Positions 26,971 through 35,972 of a stretch of DNA of 64,000 nt are shown piece by piece. The stretch is taken from positions 124,001 to 188,000 of the forward strand of contig NZ_JAQZAL010000002.1 in NCBI RefSeq assembly GCF_028737205.1, given 5' to 3'. The position numbers were made by a program, and so were the translations under genes. The notes below the pieces were generated by a model. That model made no database searches, was not told the origin of the DNA, and saw only the letters and a program-made list of their open reading frames with translations. Within the stretch, counting starts at the first letter, position 1, and each line of letters begins with the position of its first letter. The DNA comes from Actinomycetospora lutea (GTDB taxonomy: Bacteria; Actinomycetota; Actinomycetes; Mycobacteriales; Pseudonocardiaceae).

Positions 26971-27744
26971 TCACTCGGCAGGCGCGTCGCTGCGCGCCCG
27001 CGGCATCGCGTTGAGGGCGCCGCGGGTGATGCCGCCGTCGACCGCGAGGGTCTGGCCGGTGATGTAGGCCGCCTTCTCCGAGCCGAGGAAGAGCACGGTC
27101 TCGGCGACGTCCTGCGCGGTGCCGAGGCGCCCCAGCGGCACGCGGCCCGAGCGCAGGCGCCGGACCTCGGGGTCGGCGTAGATCGCGTCCGACATCCCGG
27201 CGTCGATGAGGCCCGGCGCGACGGCGTTGGCGCGGATCCCGTGGGCGCCCCACTCCAGGGCCATGTGCTCGGTGAGCATGACGACGCCGGCCTTCGACGA
27301 CGTGTACGCGCCGGCCCCGGGGGCGGCGGCCAGCCCGTTGATCGAGGAGATGTTGACGATCGCCCCGCCGGCCGACTCCGCGATCATCCGCTCGGCGGCC
27401 ACCCGCGCGACGAGGAACGTGCCGGTGAGGTTGACGTCGAGCGCGGCGCGCCAGTCGGCCGCCGCCAGCTCGAGCAGCGGGCCGAAGCGCACGATGCCGG
27501 CGTTGTTGACCACGAGCGCCGGGGCGGCGGGGAGCTCGCCCATCGCCGCGCGCACCGAGCTCTCGTCGGTGACGTCCACGGCCAGCGGCACGCACGCCTC
27601 GCCGATCTCCGCCGCGACGGCGCGGACGGCCTCGCCGTCGAGGTCCCACGCCGCGACGCGGTAGCCCTCCTTCGCCGCGTGTCGGGCCAGGACGGCCCCG
27701 ATCCCGCGGCCGGCCCCGGTGATCACTGCCCACGTCGTCGTCAC
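26971..27744 (-). CDS. Short-chain dehydrogenase/reductase
   Basis: 257 residues, with TGAGRGIGA (about 10-18), NNAGIV, the catalytic ISSINGLAAAPGAGAYTSSKAG (Ser, Tyr, Lys) and GQTLAVDGGITRG. AWDLDGEAV after strand 2 has Asp, which favours NAD(H). Similar to glucose-1-dehydrogenase and 3-oxoacyl-ACP reductase-like enzymes; substrate unknown. GTG start lies only 7 nt after a TAGCGT box, so its mRNA is probably leaderless. Shares a transcript with the TrmB gene downstream. Confidence 0.91.
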   Translation of the reverse strand: MTTTWAVITGAGRGIGAVLARHAAKEGYRVAAWDLDGEAVRAVAAEIGEACVPLAVDVTDESSVRAAMGELPAAPALVVNNAGIVRFGPLLELAAADWRAALDVNLTGTFLVARVAAERMIAESAGGAIVNISSINGLAAAPGAGAYTSSKAGVVMLTEHMALEWGAHGIRANAVAPGLIDAGMSDAIYADPEVRRLRSGRVPLGRLGTAQDVAETVLFLGSEKAAYITGQTLAVDGGITRGALNAMPRARSDAPAE

Positions 27745-27757
27745 GGTAACGACGCTA
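27737..27757 (-). promoter_or_regulatory. Leaderless promoter and weak copy F of the 20-bp element
   Basis: On the reverse strand TAGCGT (27757-27752) matches the actinobacterial -10 TANNNT and ends 7 nt before the SDR start codon at 27744. The overlapping GTCGTCAC-GGTA-ACGACGCT keeps seven of eight left-arm bases of the shared element but only part of the right arm. Confidence 0.45.
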
Positions 27758-27832
27758 GTGCCGCTGATCGGTCGCGTCCATCACCTCGCGGAGGTTCACG
27801 GCTGTGCGAGACTGAGACGCACGGCACCGATA

Positions 27833-27852
27833 GTCGTCAGCAGCCTGACGGC
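27833..27852 (+). promoter_or_regulatory. Copy A of the shared 20-bp element
   Basis: GTCGTCAG-CAGC-CTGACGGC, with perfect inner arms GTCAG/CTGAC. It ends 23 bp before the amidohydrolase ATG, where a repressor would cover the transcription start. The preceding TAG makes a 10-base match, TAGTCGTCAG, with copy B. Confidence 0.65.
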
Positions 27853-27875
27853 GAATCCTCCGGGGAGGCGCGGAG

Positions 27876-29237
27876 ATGGCCAGCATCCTGATCCACGGCG
27901 GCACGGTCGTCGACGGCACCGGCGCGCCGGCACGTCCCGGGGAGGACGTCCTGGTGCGCGACGGCCGCATCGCCGCCCTGGGCGCGGACGCCGCGGCGGG
28001 CGCCGACGAGGCCACCGAGCGCGTCGACGCGACCGGTCGCACGGTGATGCCCGGACTCATCGACGCCCACACCCACCTCACCTTCGGCGAGCCCACCGGC
28101 AACGACGAGCTCTTCAACCACCGCACCGAGGCCTACAGCTCGATGCTCTCGGCCTACAACGCGCGCAAGGTGCTGCGCGCCGGCGTCACGAGCGTCCTCG
28201 ACGCCGACTGCCTGTGGAACATCGGCTGCGAGCTCCGGGACGCCATCGAGGCCGGCATCGTCGAGGGCCCGCGGATGCGCGCCGGGGGTCAGGCGCTCAT
28301 GACCATGCTGGGCGGCACGGCCGGCCGGATGATCAAGGACGAGGGCACCACGGGGTACGCCACCGTCGTCACCGGCCGGGACGTGATGGTCAACGAGATC
28401 CGCCGGCAGATCAAGTACGGGGTCGACTGGATCAAGATCATGGTCACCGGCCTGATCCCGTCGATGAAGGGCCCCGAGGTCAAGGTCTGGAACATCGACG
28501 AGCTGCGCACCGTCTGCGACACCGCGCACGAGCTCAACACCAAGGTCGTCGCCCACTGCCGCAACTCCGACTCCACCCGTGACGCCGCCCGGGCCGGGGT
28601 CGACCTGATCTACCACGCCTCCTACCTCGACGACGAGGCGATCGAGGCCGTCGTCGAGGCGGGCGCGTCGATGTGTCCGACGTTCACGCTGCTGGGCAAC
28701 CTCGCCGACTACGGCGCGCGGATCGGCACCGCGCCCGAGCTGCTCGACGTGTTCCGCGCCGAGATCGAGGTGACGGCGAAGCAGCTCACCAAGGCGCACG
28801 CCGCCGGCGTCCGGTTCCTCACCGGCTCCGAGACCGGCTTCGCGGTCACCCCGGTCGGCGAGTGGCACGCCCGCGAGCTGGAGATGTTCGTCGACTACAT
28901 GGGCATGACGCCGATGGAGGCGATCGTCGCCGCCACCCGCAACGGCGCGTTCGCGATGCGCATGGAGGGCCCCGATGGCGGAGTCGGCACGCTCGAGACC
29001 GGCCGGATCGGCGACGTCCTGGTCGTCGACGGCGACCCGCTGCGCGACGTCACGGTGCTGCAGGACAAGGAGCGGATCGTCGAGGTGATCAAGGAGGGCC
29101 GGCGGACCGACCTGGTCACGCCGATCCCCGAGCACCGCCAGCGCGCCTCCGACCAGGTCCGCTTCCTCGCCGCGTGCCCGCTGACGCGCTCCCTCGCGCT
29201 CACCGAGGAGGACCTCGAGCGCATGTCGCATGTCTAG
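27876..29237 (+). CDS. Amidohydrolase-superfamily metal-dependent hydrolase
   Basis: 453 residues. N-terminal beta-sandwich [33 protein letters not shown], then the metal motif [11 protein letters not shown] (HxH), KIMVTGLI with a likely bridging Lys region, VVAHCRNS and [10 protein letters not shown] for the further His ligands, and SETGFAVT containing the usual late acidic position. This is the prolidase/imidazolonepropionase-like branch. The substrate is unknown. The C-terminus is long (about 40 residues past the sandwich). Preceded by copy A of the shared element and overlapping the next hydrolase by 8 bp. Confidence 0.88.
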   Translation: MASILIHGGTVVDGTGAPARPGEDVLVRDGRIAALGADAAAGADEATERVDATGRTVMPGLIDAHTHLTFGEPTGNDELFNHRTEAYSSMLSAYNARKVLRAGVTSVLDADCLWNIGCELRDAIEAGIVEGPRMRAGGQALMTMLGGTAGRMIKDEGTTGYATVVTGRDVMVNEIRRQIKYGVDWIKIMVTGLIPSMKGPEVKVWNIDELRTVCDTAHELNTKVVAHCRNSDSTRDAARAGVDLIYHASYLDDEAIEAVVEAGASMCPTFTLLGNLADYGARIGTAPELLDVFRAEIEVTAKQLTKAHAAGVRFLTGSETGFAVTPVGEWHARELEMFVDYMGMTPMEAIVAATRNGAFAMRMEGPDGGVGTLETGRIGDVLVVDGDPLRDVTVLQDKERIVEVIKEGRRTDLVTPIPEHRQRASDQVRFLAACPLTRSLALTEEDLERMSHV

Positions 29238-30234
29238 GCCGGGCGGCGGGGGCGGCGTCCTCGACGTCCACGCCCACGCCGTCCTGCGCTCGTCGGAGGG
29301 CGCGGCCGGGGCGGCCGGGCCGGAGCTCGGGACGTCCGACGACGGGCGGCCGTTCTACCGGGTCGGCGACTACGTCCTGCACGGCGTGCGCTACGAGGGC
29401 AGCCCGTTCATGGACCTCGACCTGCGCCTCGCGGCGATGGACGCGGCCGGGATCGGGCGCCAGCTCCTCTCCCCCAACCCCCTGACCTACTTCGGGGACC
29501 TGCCCGTCGACGACGCCGTCTCCTTCGCCCGCCGGCACAACGACGGCCTCGCCGCGCTCGTCGCGGAGCACCCCGACCGGCTGCTCGCGGCCGCCCAGCT
29601 GCCCGTCCAGGACGTGGCCGACAGCATCACCGAGGCCCGCCGCGCGGTGCGCGACCTCGGCATGAGCGCGATCTACCTCGACACCGACCCGGCCGGGCGC
29701 ACCCTCGACGACCCGGCGCTCGACCCGCTGTACGAGGCGGTCGTGGACCTCGACGTCCCGCTGTTCGTGCACCCCTCGCCGATCGGTCCGGACGGCCCGC
29801 CCGCCGATCCGCGGCTGCGCCGCTTCGACCTCGACCTGCAGTGCGGCTTCGCGTACGACGAGACGCTCGCGGTCGCCGCGCTCGTCTTCGGCGGCGTGCT
29901 CGAGCGCCATCCCGGCCTCGACGTGTGCCTGTCGCACGGGGGCGGCGCCGCCGCCTTCCTCGCCGGCCGGTTCGCCCGGGCGGCGCGCAAGCGGCCGTGG
30001 GCGTCCGAGGCGCTGCGTGAGCAGGGCTTCGCGCCGTGGTTCCGGCGGCTGTGGTTCGACGTCCACGTGCACGACGAGGGCTCGGTGGCCCTGCTGCGCG
30101 AGCGCGCCGACCCGGCCCACCTGGTGTTCGGCACCAACTTCGCGGGCTGGGACTCCGACGCCGACGACACCCCGACCGGCCCGTTCGCGCAGGAGCTGAC
30201 CGCCAACGCGGAGCGCCTGCTGCGGCTCAGCTAG
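29230..30234 (+). CDS. Amidohydrolase-2 / ACMSD-like metal-dependent hydrolase or decarboxylase
   Basis: 334 residues. [10 protein letters not shown] gives the first metal pair, VPLFVHPSP the third ligand, [12 protein letters not shown] the fourth and [11 protein letters not shown] the late Asp, matching the aminocarboxymuconate-semialdehyde-decarboxylase/amidohydrolase 2 family. GRQLLSPNP and [12 protein letters not shown] are also family features. Such enzymes decarboxylate or hydrolyse ring-derived acids; which applies here is unknown. ATG start overlaps the preceding hydrolase; its 3' end overlaps the convergent MFS gene by 8 bp. Confidence 0.86.
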   Translation: MSRPGGGGGVLDVHAHAVLRSSEGAAGAAGPELGTSDDGRPFYRVGDYVLHGVRYEGSPFMDLDLRLAAMDAAGIGRQLLSPNPLTYFGDLPVDDAVSFARRHNDGLAALVAEHPDRLLAAAQLPVQDVADSITEARRAVRDLGMSAIYLDTDPAGRTLDDPALDPLYEAVVDLDVPLFVHPSPIGPDGPPADPRLRRFDLDLQCGFAYDETLAVAALVFGGVLERHPGLDVCLSHGGGAAAFLAGRFARAARKRPWASEALREQGFAPWFRRLWFDVHVHDEGSVALLRERADPAHLVFGTNFAGWDSDADDTPTGPFAQELTANAERLLRLS

Positions 30235-31546
30235 GCAGCGGGCGCCGCGCCGTCTCCCGGAGCGCCAGCACGGCGGGCAGCGAGACCACGGCCAGGATCA
30301 TCACGTAGTACGCGCCGACCATCGTCGACCCGGTGGCACCGCCGAGCCAGGTCAGCAGGTACGGCGCGGAGCCGCCGAAGAGCGCGACCGACAGGTTGTA
30401 GGTGATGCCGTGGCCGCTCACCCGGACCCGGGTCGGGAAGAGCTCGACGAGGGCGGCGTTGATCACCGCGGCGTAGGCGCCGGCGAGCAGCCCGAACAGC
30501 ACCAGGCCGCAGGCGATCAGCCCGAACGTGCCCGAGGTGATGAGCAGGAAGCTCGGGTACGACAGCACGAGCAGCCCGACGAGGCTGGTCAGCAGCACGG
30601 TCCGGCGCCCGACCCGGTCGGACAGCCAGGCCCCGCCGACCTCGGCGACCAGGCAGGCCGCCAGCGCGATCACCGACGGCGCGAAGGCCTGGAGACCCTT
30701 CAGTTGCAGGCTGCGGGTCGCGAAGCTCGGGAGGTAGCCGACGATCATGTAGAACGACGACGCGTTCGCCGCGACCAGGAAGAACGCGATGGCGAGCAGG
30801 CGGCGCTGCTCGCGCCCGGCCAGCGCCGCGCGGACGGGGTTCGCGGCGCGGGTGCGCTCCTCGCGCAGCGCGAGGAAGTAGGGCGTCTCGTCGAGCTTCT
30901 GGCGGATGTAGAGCCCGATGAGCCCGAGCGGCAGCGCCACGAGCAGCGGGATCCGCCAGCCCCACGACTGCATCTGCTCGGTGGAGAGGGTCAGCAGCAT
31001 GACCCCGGGGATCAGGCTGCCGAGCAGCGTCCCGACCACCGCGCCGACCGAGATCATCCCGACGAACAGGCCCCGGCGGTTCGCCGGCGCGTGCTCGGCG
31101 ACGAACGAGACCGCCCCGGAGATCTCGCCGCCGGCCGAGACCCCCTGCACGAAGCGCAGGAGCACGAGCAGCGCCGGCGCGGCCAGCCCGATCGCCGCGT
31201 AGCCCGGCAGCAGGCCCATGAGCGCCGTCGCCGCGGACATCAGCAGCACCGTGAGCGCGAGCGTGCGCTTGCGCCCGATCCGGTCGCCCACCGCGCCCCA
31301 GACGAACCCGCCGAGCGGGCGGGCGAAGAACGCGACGGCGAACACCGCGAGCGTGGACAGCAGCGCGGTCGTCGGGGCGACCGACGGGAAGAACACCGCC
31401 GCGAGCGTCGTGGCGAGCACGGCGTAGACCGAGAACTCGTAGAACTCGACGAGCGAGCCGATGACGCCGCCGGCGAGCAGGCGCCGCAGCGCCCGGCGGG
31501 TGGCCGGGTCCTCGGCGGCGGGGAGGGCGGTCGATTCCGTGGACAT
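30227..31546 (-). CDS. MFS transporter, metabolite:H+ symporter type
   Basis: 439 residues, twelve helices. Signatures: FFARPLGGFVWGAVGDRIGRKRTL (loop 2-3), LRFVQGVSAGGEISGAVSFVAEHAPANRRGLFVG (helix 4-5, typical of the ShiA/KgtP/ProP group), and AWLSDRVGRRTVLL (loop 8-9). The family imports organic acids, shikimate or aromatic compounds with protons, so it may bring in the island's substrate. A clear TTTACA-18-TAACGT promoter with an embedded shared element precedes it. Confidence 0.9.
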   Translation of the reverse strand: MSTESTALPAAEDPATRRALRRLLAGGVIGSLVEFYEFSVYAVLATTLAAVFFPSVAPTTALLSTLAVFAVAFFARPLGGFVWGAVGDRIGRKRTLALTVLLMSAATALMGLLPGYAAIGLAAPALLVLLRFVQGVSAGGEISGAVSFVAEHAPANRRGLFVGMISVGAVVGTLLGSLIPGVMLLTLSTEQMQSWGWRIPLLVALPLGLIGLYIRQKLDETPYFLALREERTRAANPVRAALAGREQRRLLAIAFFLVAANASSFYMIVGYLPSFATRSLQLKGLQAFAPSVIALAACLVAEVGGAWLSDRVGRRTVLLTSLVGLLVLSYPSFLLITSGTFGLIACGLVLFGLLAGAYAAVINAALVELFPTRVRVSGHGITYNLSVALFGGSAPYLLTWLGGATGSTMVGAYYVMILAVVSLPAVLALRETARRPLPS

Positions 31547-31579
31547 GGCGCTCCCGGACGTCGTCGTGGCGGGTGGCTA

Positions 31580-31610
31580 GACGTTAGGGAGCTGACGACG
31601 CTCGTGTAAA
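31580..31610 (-). promoter_or_regulatory. MFS promoter overlapped by copy C of the shared element
   Basis: Reverse strand: TTTACA (31610-31605), 18-bp spacer, TAACGT (31586-31581). The element, read on the same strand as GTCGTCAG-CTCC-CTAACGTC (31599-31580), fills the spacer and covers the -10, the ideal place for repression. Confidence 0.65.
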
Positions 31611-31619
31611 GAGTCGCGG

Positions 31620-32366
31620 CTAGAGCAGGCCCTGGTACGCGCCGCCGTCCACCGGGATCGCCGCGCCGGTGACGAAGCCCGCGTCCTGCCCGCAGAGGAA
31701 CGCGACGAGCGCCGCGCACTCCCCCGGGTCGCCGAGGCGCCGGGCCGGGACGTCGGCGAGGGCGGCCGCGCGCAGGTCGGGGTCGGCGTAGACCGAGCGC
31801 ACCCGGTCGGTGTCGTGCAGGCCGGGCAGCACCGAGTTCACCGTGACCCCGTCGGCGGCCACCTCGCGGGCGAGCGTGCGCAGGAAGCCGGTCGCGCCGG
31901 CCCGGGCGGTGTTCGACAGCGCGAGGTTCGGGTAGGGCTGGCGCACACCCAGCGAGGTGATGGCGACGACCCGGCCCCAGCCGCGCTCGCACATGCCCGG
32001 CACCGCGGCCAGGCACATCCCGACCACGGCGAGCAGGCTGCGGTCCAGCGCGGCCTGGTAGTCGCCGAGCGCGGTGTCGGCGACGCGTCCCGGGCGGGGC
32101 CCCGGGCCGTTAACGACGAGGATGTCCGGCGCACCGTGGCGCGCCTCGACGTCCCTCACGAACCCGGCCGCGGCCTCCGGGTCGGTGAGGTCGGCGACGA
32201 CCCAGTCGGTGCCCAGCTCGGCGGCGGCGGCCTCGGCACGCCCGGCGTCGGAGCCGCAGATCGTCACCGCGGCCCCCTCGGCGACCAGCGCCGCCGCGCA
32301 CGCCCGTCCCAGCCCCGCCGTGCCCGCGGCCACCGCCGCGCGCCGTCCCCGGATTCCCAGGTCCAC
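31620..32366 (-). CDS. SDR-fold protein with altered catalytic residues
   Basis: 248 residues. The cofactor site is changed to AAGTAGLGRA (usually TGxxxGIG) and VVNGPGP replaces NNAG. At the active site ITSLGVRQPYPNLALSNTARAGATGF aligns with the usual Ser...Tyr-x-x-x-Lys, but Tyr and Lys are replaced (S-N-T-A-R). The fold is intact and the C-terminal GAAIPVDGGAYQGLL is normal. It belongs to an SDR subgroup seen in actinobacteria with this substituted motif and may not be a classical dehydrogenase. 36 bp after the ferredoxin gene, so part of the P450 operon. Confidence 0.85.
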   Translation of the reverse strand: MDLGIRGRRAAVAAGTAGLGRACAAALVAEGAAVTICGSDAGRAEAAAAELGTDWVVADLTDPEAAAGFVRDVEARHGAPDILVVNGPGPRPGRVADTALGDYQAALDRSLLAVVGMCLAAVPGMCERGWGRVVAITSLGVRQPYPNLALSNTARAGATGFLRTLAREVAADGVTVNSVLPGLHDTDRVRSVYADPDLRAAALADVPARRLGDPGECAALVAFLCGQDAGFVTGAAIPVDGGAYQGLL

Positions 32367-32402
32367 GTGCCCTCCCGCTCCCCCGACCGCTCCCCCGACC
32401 GT

Positions 32403-32633
32403 TCAGGTCGCGAAGATGTCGATCTCGTCGCCAGTGTCGGCATCGAACACCAGCAGCGCCCCGGACGGGCAGGCGCGGGCCAGGCGGAGCGCGGCGTCGT
32501 CGGGCAGCGGTGGCGCGCCGGGCACACCCTGCGCGACCTCCTCGTCGTCGAACCGGAACCGGTCGGGGTACTCGGCCACGCAGCGGCCCGAGCTGATGCA
32601 GATCTCCCCGTCGACCTCGATGCGGTACGTCAT
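32403..32633 (-). CDS. 3Fe-4S-type ferredoxin, P450 partner
   Basis: 76 residues. Three cysteines fit a [3Fe-4S] cluster: Cys12 and Cys18 in CISSGRC, and Cys55 in RACPSGAL, with Ser at the position where a fourth ligand would lie. RIEVDGEICISSGRC and the acidic surface are typical of small actinobacterial ferredoxins that feed electrons to cytochromes P450. The ATG overlaps the P450 stop by 4 bp, so it is almost certainly the redox partner of that enzyme. No ferredoxin reductase is present in the window. Confidence 0.92.
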   Translation of the reverse strand: MTYRIEVDGEICISSGRCVAEYPDRFRFDDEEVAQGVPGAPPLPDDAALRLARACPSGALLVFDADTGDEIDIFAT

Positions 32634-33829
32634 CCGAGCAGCACCGGGTAGGTCGCCCAGTAGGGGCGGGCGGTGGTGGTGTCGCGCTCCGGCGGGTGGT
32701 CCGGGTCGGGGCGGACGCCGGCGGCGAACAGCTGGCCGACGGCGCCGGTGACGAGCCCGAACAGGTGGGTGTCGGGATCGGTGTCGCCGCGGGCCACGAC
32801 CCCGGCGGCCAGGTCCTGCCCGATGCAGACGTGCATGCCGGCCGCGAAGCTCAGTCCGAACGGGGCGACGCCCGGCGGCAGCGTCCGGTCGGGGTCGAAG
32901 GCGGCCGCGTCGGGACCGAACAGCGTCACGTCGCGGTTCACCGCCTGCAGGTCGATCACCACGGTGGCGCCCTCGGGGATCGTCGTGCCCGAGCGCAGCG
33001 TCACCGGGGCGAGCGCGCGCCGCATCCCGACCGGGCTCGACGGGTTGAGGCGGACGGTCTCGTGCACGCAGCGCTGCACGAACAACGGGTCGGTGTGGGC
33101 GTCGGCGCGCTCGGGGTGCTCGGCGAACCAGCCCAACATGTGGTCGACGGTCCGGACGAACGCCGTCGCGCTCGTGTGCGCGCCGGCGAGCAGGTAGAAC
33201 GCGACCTCGCGGCGGACCACGTGGTGCGGCAGGCCGAGCTCGTCGGCGTGCCGGAGCAGGGTCGCGAGCACGTCGCGGGGCAGCTCCACCCCCTGGTCCA
33301 GCATCTCCCGTCGCCGGGCGATCGAGGGCGCGAGGAACTCGGCGTCCCAGTCCTCGAGCGCGCGGGCCACCTCGGCGGCCTTCGCGGCCTTGTCCCCGGT
33401 GGCGTGCGCCAGCGTCGCGCCCTCGATGAACCGCATCATGTGCGCGTGCAGCCGGGCCGTCTCGGCCGCCGTGCCCTCCGGGCGGTCGATGCCCGCGGTG
33501 AGCGCGGCGAGGTTGAGCATCAGCTCGTGGCCCAGGTGCACGAGGTCGACCCGGCCCGCGGCGACGTACGGGGCGAGCGTGTCCGCGGTGACGCCGGGGA
33601 ACAGGTCGCGCTCGTAGCGCTCGAACACCTCCCGGCGGAACATGCGGTTCTCCACGCGGCGCCGGTCGCGGTGCTCGGTGCCGTGCAGGTTCACCAGCAC
33701 GTCGGCCATCACGACCTCGCCCTCGTCGTAGAGCGACTGGCGCAGGTCGCGGCTGCGGTAGGCGTCCTTGGCGTCGGCGAACGTGCTCAGGGTGACGACG
33801 GCCGACTCCCCGGTGGCGGCTGTGGTCAC
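32630..33829 (-). CDS. Cytochrome P450 with His in the I-helix acid position
   Basis: About 399 residues. Heme-binding loop FGLSFAAGMHVCIG with Cys335, and ExxR at Glu257-Arg260 (HETVR). The I-helix reads LLAGAHTSATAF: His218-Thr219 replace the Asp/Glu-Thr pair that delivers protons to bound oxygen in most P450s. N-terminal region is short (no membrane anchor), so it is soluble. I prefer the GTG at 33829, which has GGAGG 5 bp upstream, over the ATG at 33841. It is closely similar to the P450 at 37603. It forms an operon with ferredoxin and the altered SDR. Confidence 0.92.
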   Translation of the reverse strand: MTTAATGESAVVTLSTFADAKDAYRSRDLRQSLYDEGEVVMADVLVNLHGTEHRDRRRVENRMFRREVFERYERDLFPGVTADTLAPYVAAGRVDLVHLGHELMLNLAALTAGIDRPEGTAAETARLHAHMMRFIEGATLAHATGDKAAKAAEVARALEDWDAEFLAPSIARRREMLDQGVELPRDVLATLLRHADELGLPHHVVRREVAFYLLAGAHTSATAFVRTVDHMLGWFAEHPERADAHTDPLFVQRCVHETVRLNPSSPVGMRRALAPVTLRSGTTIPEGATVVIDLQAVNRDVTLFGPDAAAFDPDRTLPPGVAPFGLSFAAGMHVCIGQDLAAGVVARGDTDPDTHLFGLVTGAVGQLFAAGVRPDPDHPPERDTTTARPYWATYPVLLG

Positions 33830-33860
33830 GGTGTCCTCCATCGACCGGGCGGGTCCCTGG

Positions 33861-33888
33861 ACGGTAGTCGTCAGTCTACTGACGTCAA
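33861..33888 (-). promoter_or_regulatory. P450 promoter with copy B of the shared element in its spacer
   Basis: Reverse strand: TTGACG (33888-33883), 16-bp spacer, TACCGT (33866-33861). The element GTCGTCAG-TCTA-CTGACGTC (33867-33886, given on the plus strand) fills the spacer and has perfect GTCAG/CTGAC arms. It includes the last codons of the upstream Gfo/Idh gene, so this promoter sits inside coding sequence and can uncouple the P450 operon from the genes before it. Confidence 0.68.
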
Positions 33889-34920
33889 ACCGCCGTCCAC
33901 CGCGTCGGCGATCCGCAGGGCGGCGACGCCGTCGGCGAAGGTCGGCAGGTCCGCGGCCGGAGCGCCGTCGGCCACGTGCGCGACCAGCGTCCGGACGAGC
34001 CGGGTGAAGGGCTCGGTGGCCGTGCCCTCGGCGGCGACGAGCTCCCCGGTCTCCTCGCCGGTGCGCGCCCCGGAGAGCCGCACGGGGAAGTGGCCGGTGT
34101 GCCCGGCGGCCTCGGCGACGAGGACACCCTCGGCGCCGTGCGCGACCAGCCGCCACCCCCCGCCCCCGGGCGCGACCCAGGAGCTGTGCACCGAGCACAG
34201 GGCGCCGTCGGCCGTGCGCGCGGTCCACGCGGCCGAGTCGACGCTGTCGGCCGGCAGCGGCCCGTCCGGGCCCGGCCACGTCGGCGCGCGGCGCGCCACC
34301 AGCCCGCGGACGTCGCCGAGGTCGCCGAAGACCCACCGCACGATGTCGGCGGTGTGCAGGCCGTGCACCCGCAGCGAGCTCGCCCCGTGCGCGGCGTCGG
34401 CGCACCATCCCGACCCGCGCACGGCGGCGGGGTTCGTGAACGTCGGGTAGAACGCCTGCACCGCGACGTTGTCGACCCGGCCGATCCAGCCGTCCTGCAC
34501 CCGGCGGCGCAGCTCGGCGAGGCCCGGCCAGAACCGGGACTGCATGTCGACCGCGGCGACCCGCCCGGCGGCGTCGGCCGTCGCCGCCATCTCGAGGCCC
34601 TCCTCGGTCGACCGGGCCAGCGGGGCCTCGCACAGCACGTGCTTGCCGGCCCCCAGCGCGGCGCCGACCATCGCCGCGTGCCGGCTCGGGCGGGTCGCGA
34701 CGTCCACGAGGTCGACCCCGGGGTCGGCGCAGAGGGCCTCGAAGCCCACGTGGGCCCGCGGGACGCCGTGGGTGCGGGCGGCCTCGTCGGCGGTCTCGCG
34801 GTGCGCGGTGGCGACCGCCGCGAGCTCGACGATTCCCTCGCGCGCCAGGGCGGCGTAGACCGGCAGGTGGGTGGCGGCCGCGTAGTGCAGGCCGACGACC
34901 CCGACGCGCAGCGGCGTCAT
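33871..34920 (-). CDS. Gfo/Idh/MocA-family oxidoreductase-like protein
   Basis: 349 residues. Rossmann start RVGVVGLHYAAATHLPVY (about 5-22), then VDLVDVATRPSRHAAMVGAALGAGKHVLCEAPLARS. The family's EKP motif, whose Lys binds cofactor and substrate, is EAP here, so activity may differ from a normal NAD(P) dehydrogenase. The C-terminal alpha/beta domain contains RVHGLHTADIVRWVFGD with the catalytic-type His. The ATG overlaps the LLM gene stop by 4 bp, making it third in the operon that starts with the flavoprotein at 37448. Confidence 0.88.
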   Translation of the reverse strand: MTPLRVGVVGLHYAAATHLPVYAALAREGIVELAAVATAHRETADEAARTHGVPRAHVGFEALCADPGVDLVDVATRPSRHAAMVGAALGAGKHVLCEAPLARSTEEGLEMAATADAAGRVAAVDMQSRFWPGLAELRRRVQDGWIGRVDNVAVQAFYPTFTNPAAVRGSGWCADAAHGASSLRVHGLHTADIVRWVFGDLGDVRGLVARRAPTWPGPDGPLPADSVDSAAWTARTADGALCSVHSSWVAPGGGGWRLVAHGAEGVLVAEAAGHTGHFPVRLSGARTGEETGELVAAEGTATEPFTRLVRTLVAHVADGAPAADLPTFADGVAALRIADAVDGGLTSVD

Positions 34921-35933
34921 GCGGGGACCGCGGGTCGGTCGACCGCGGGCAGCACCTCGTTCCCGAACAGCTCCATGGCCGCCAGGACCGAACGGTGGTC
35001 CGGGCCGGTGGGGTACCGGAAGATCATCAGGAAGTCGTCGACGCCCGCCCCGTCCTGGAAGCGCCCGATCGTCTCGACGCACTCCTCGGGCGTGCCGAAC
35101 ACGAACCGGTCGCGGACGAACTCCTCGAGGGTGATCTGGTCGGCGCTCGTGACGCCCGGCAGGTCGGTGATGGCGCCGTAGTCGAAGAGCGTGCGGGCCA
35201 TCGCGAGCGCCGTGTCGCCGAAGAGCTCGAGCGCCTGCTCGCGCGAGGTGTAGGGCCAGCAGAAGCGGATGGCGGTGACGTGCGGACGCCGCCCGGCGGC
35301 CAGCGCGGCGGCGCGGTAGTCCGCGGCCATCGCCGTCATGGTGTCCAGCGACATGAGCGCGTTGGTGATCCAGCCGTCACCGAGGCGCCCGGCGCGGCGC
35401 AGCCCGCCGGGCGTCCAGGCCGCGAGGTGCAGCGGGACGCCGTCGGGCTGCAGCGGGCGGGGCAGGACGGCCTGGTCGGCGAAGTGGTGCAGCTGGTCGT
35501 CGAAGGAGAAGCGCTCCTGGGTGTGGGCGGCCCGCACGATGCGCACGGTCTCGTCGAAGCGCTGGGCCCGGTCGTCCCACGGCACCCCGGCCGCGGTGTA
35601 GTCGACGGGCATGTAGCCGGCGCCGAGCCCGAGCCACGCGCGCCCGCCGGAGAGCTGGTCGAGGATCGCGGCGTCCTGGGCGAGGACGACCGGCGCGTAG
35701 AGCGGCGCGATGGCGATCGCCGTCCCCACCCGGACGCGCTGCGTGCGGGCGGCGATGGCGAACGCGAGGTGCAGCGGCGCACCGAAGTACTCCTCGGAGT
35801 CCTTGTGCTCCGTGGTCAGCGCGGCCGAGAAACCGAGCCGGTCGGCGGCCTCGGCCTGCTCCAGGATCTCCGCGAGCGTGGTCTGCGGCTCGCCGGTCAC
35901 CTGGCCCTGCGTGAACAACACTCCGACCGACAT
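34917..35933 (-). CDS. LLM-class (luciferase-like) flavin oxidoreductase
   Basis: 338 residues, single TIM barrel of the bacterial luciferase-like family that uses reduced FMN or F420. Evidence: VGVLFTQGQ, RVRVGTAIAIAPLYAPVVLAQDAAILDQLSGGRAWLGLGAGYMPVDY and PLHLAAWTPGGLRRAGRLGDGWI, the standard LLM segments, with GTPEECVETIGRFQDGAGVDDFLMIF near the end. Cannot tell FMN monooxygenase from F420 dehydrogenase by motif. Translationally coupled to the Gfo/Idh gene. A second LLM lies at 39191, and together they suggest two oxidative steps. Confidence 0.9.
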   Translation of the reverse strand: MSVGVLFTQGQVTGEPQTTLAEILEQAEAADRLGFSAALTTEHKDSEEYFGAPLHLAFAIAARTQRVRVGTAIAIAPLYAPVVLAQDAAILDQLSGGRAWLGLGAGYMPVDYTAAGVPWDDRAQRFDETVRIVRAAHTQERFSFDDQLHHFADQAVLPRPLQPDGVPLHLAAWTPGGLRRAGRLGDGWITNALMSLDTMTAMAADYRAAALAAGRRPHVTAIRFCWPYTSREQALELFGDTALAMARTLFDYGAITDLPGVTSADQITLEEFVRDRFVFGTPEECVETIGRFQDGAGVDDFLMIFRYPTGPDHRSVLAAMELFGNEVLPAVDRPAVPA

Positions 35934-35972
35934 CGTCGTCTCCTCGAGGGTGGGGGCCGTGCTCAGCTGGGG

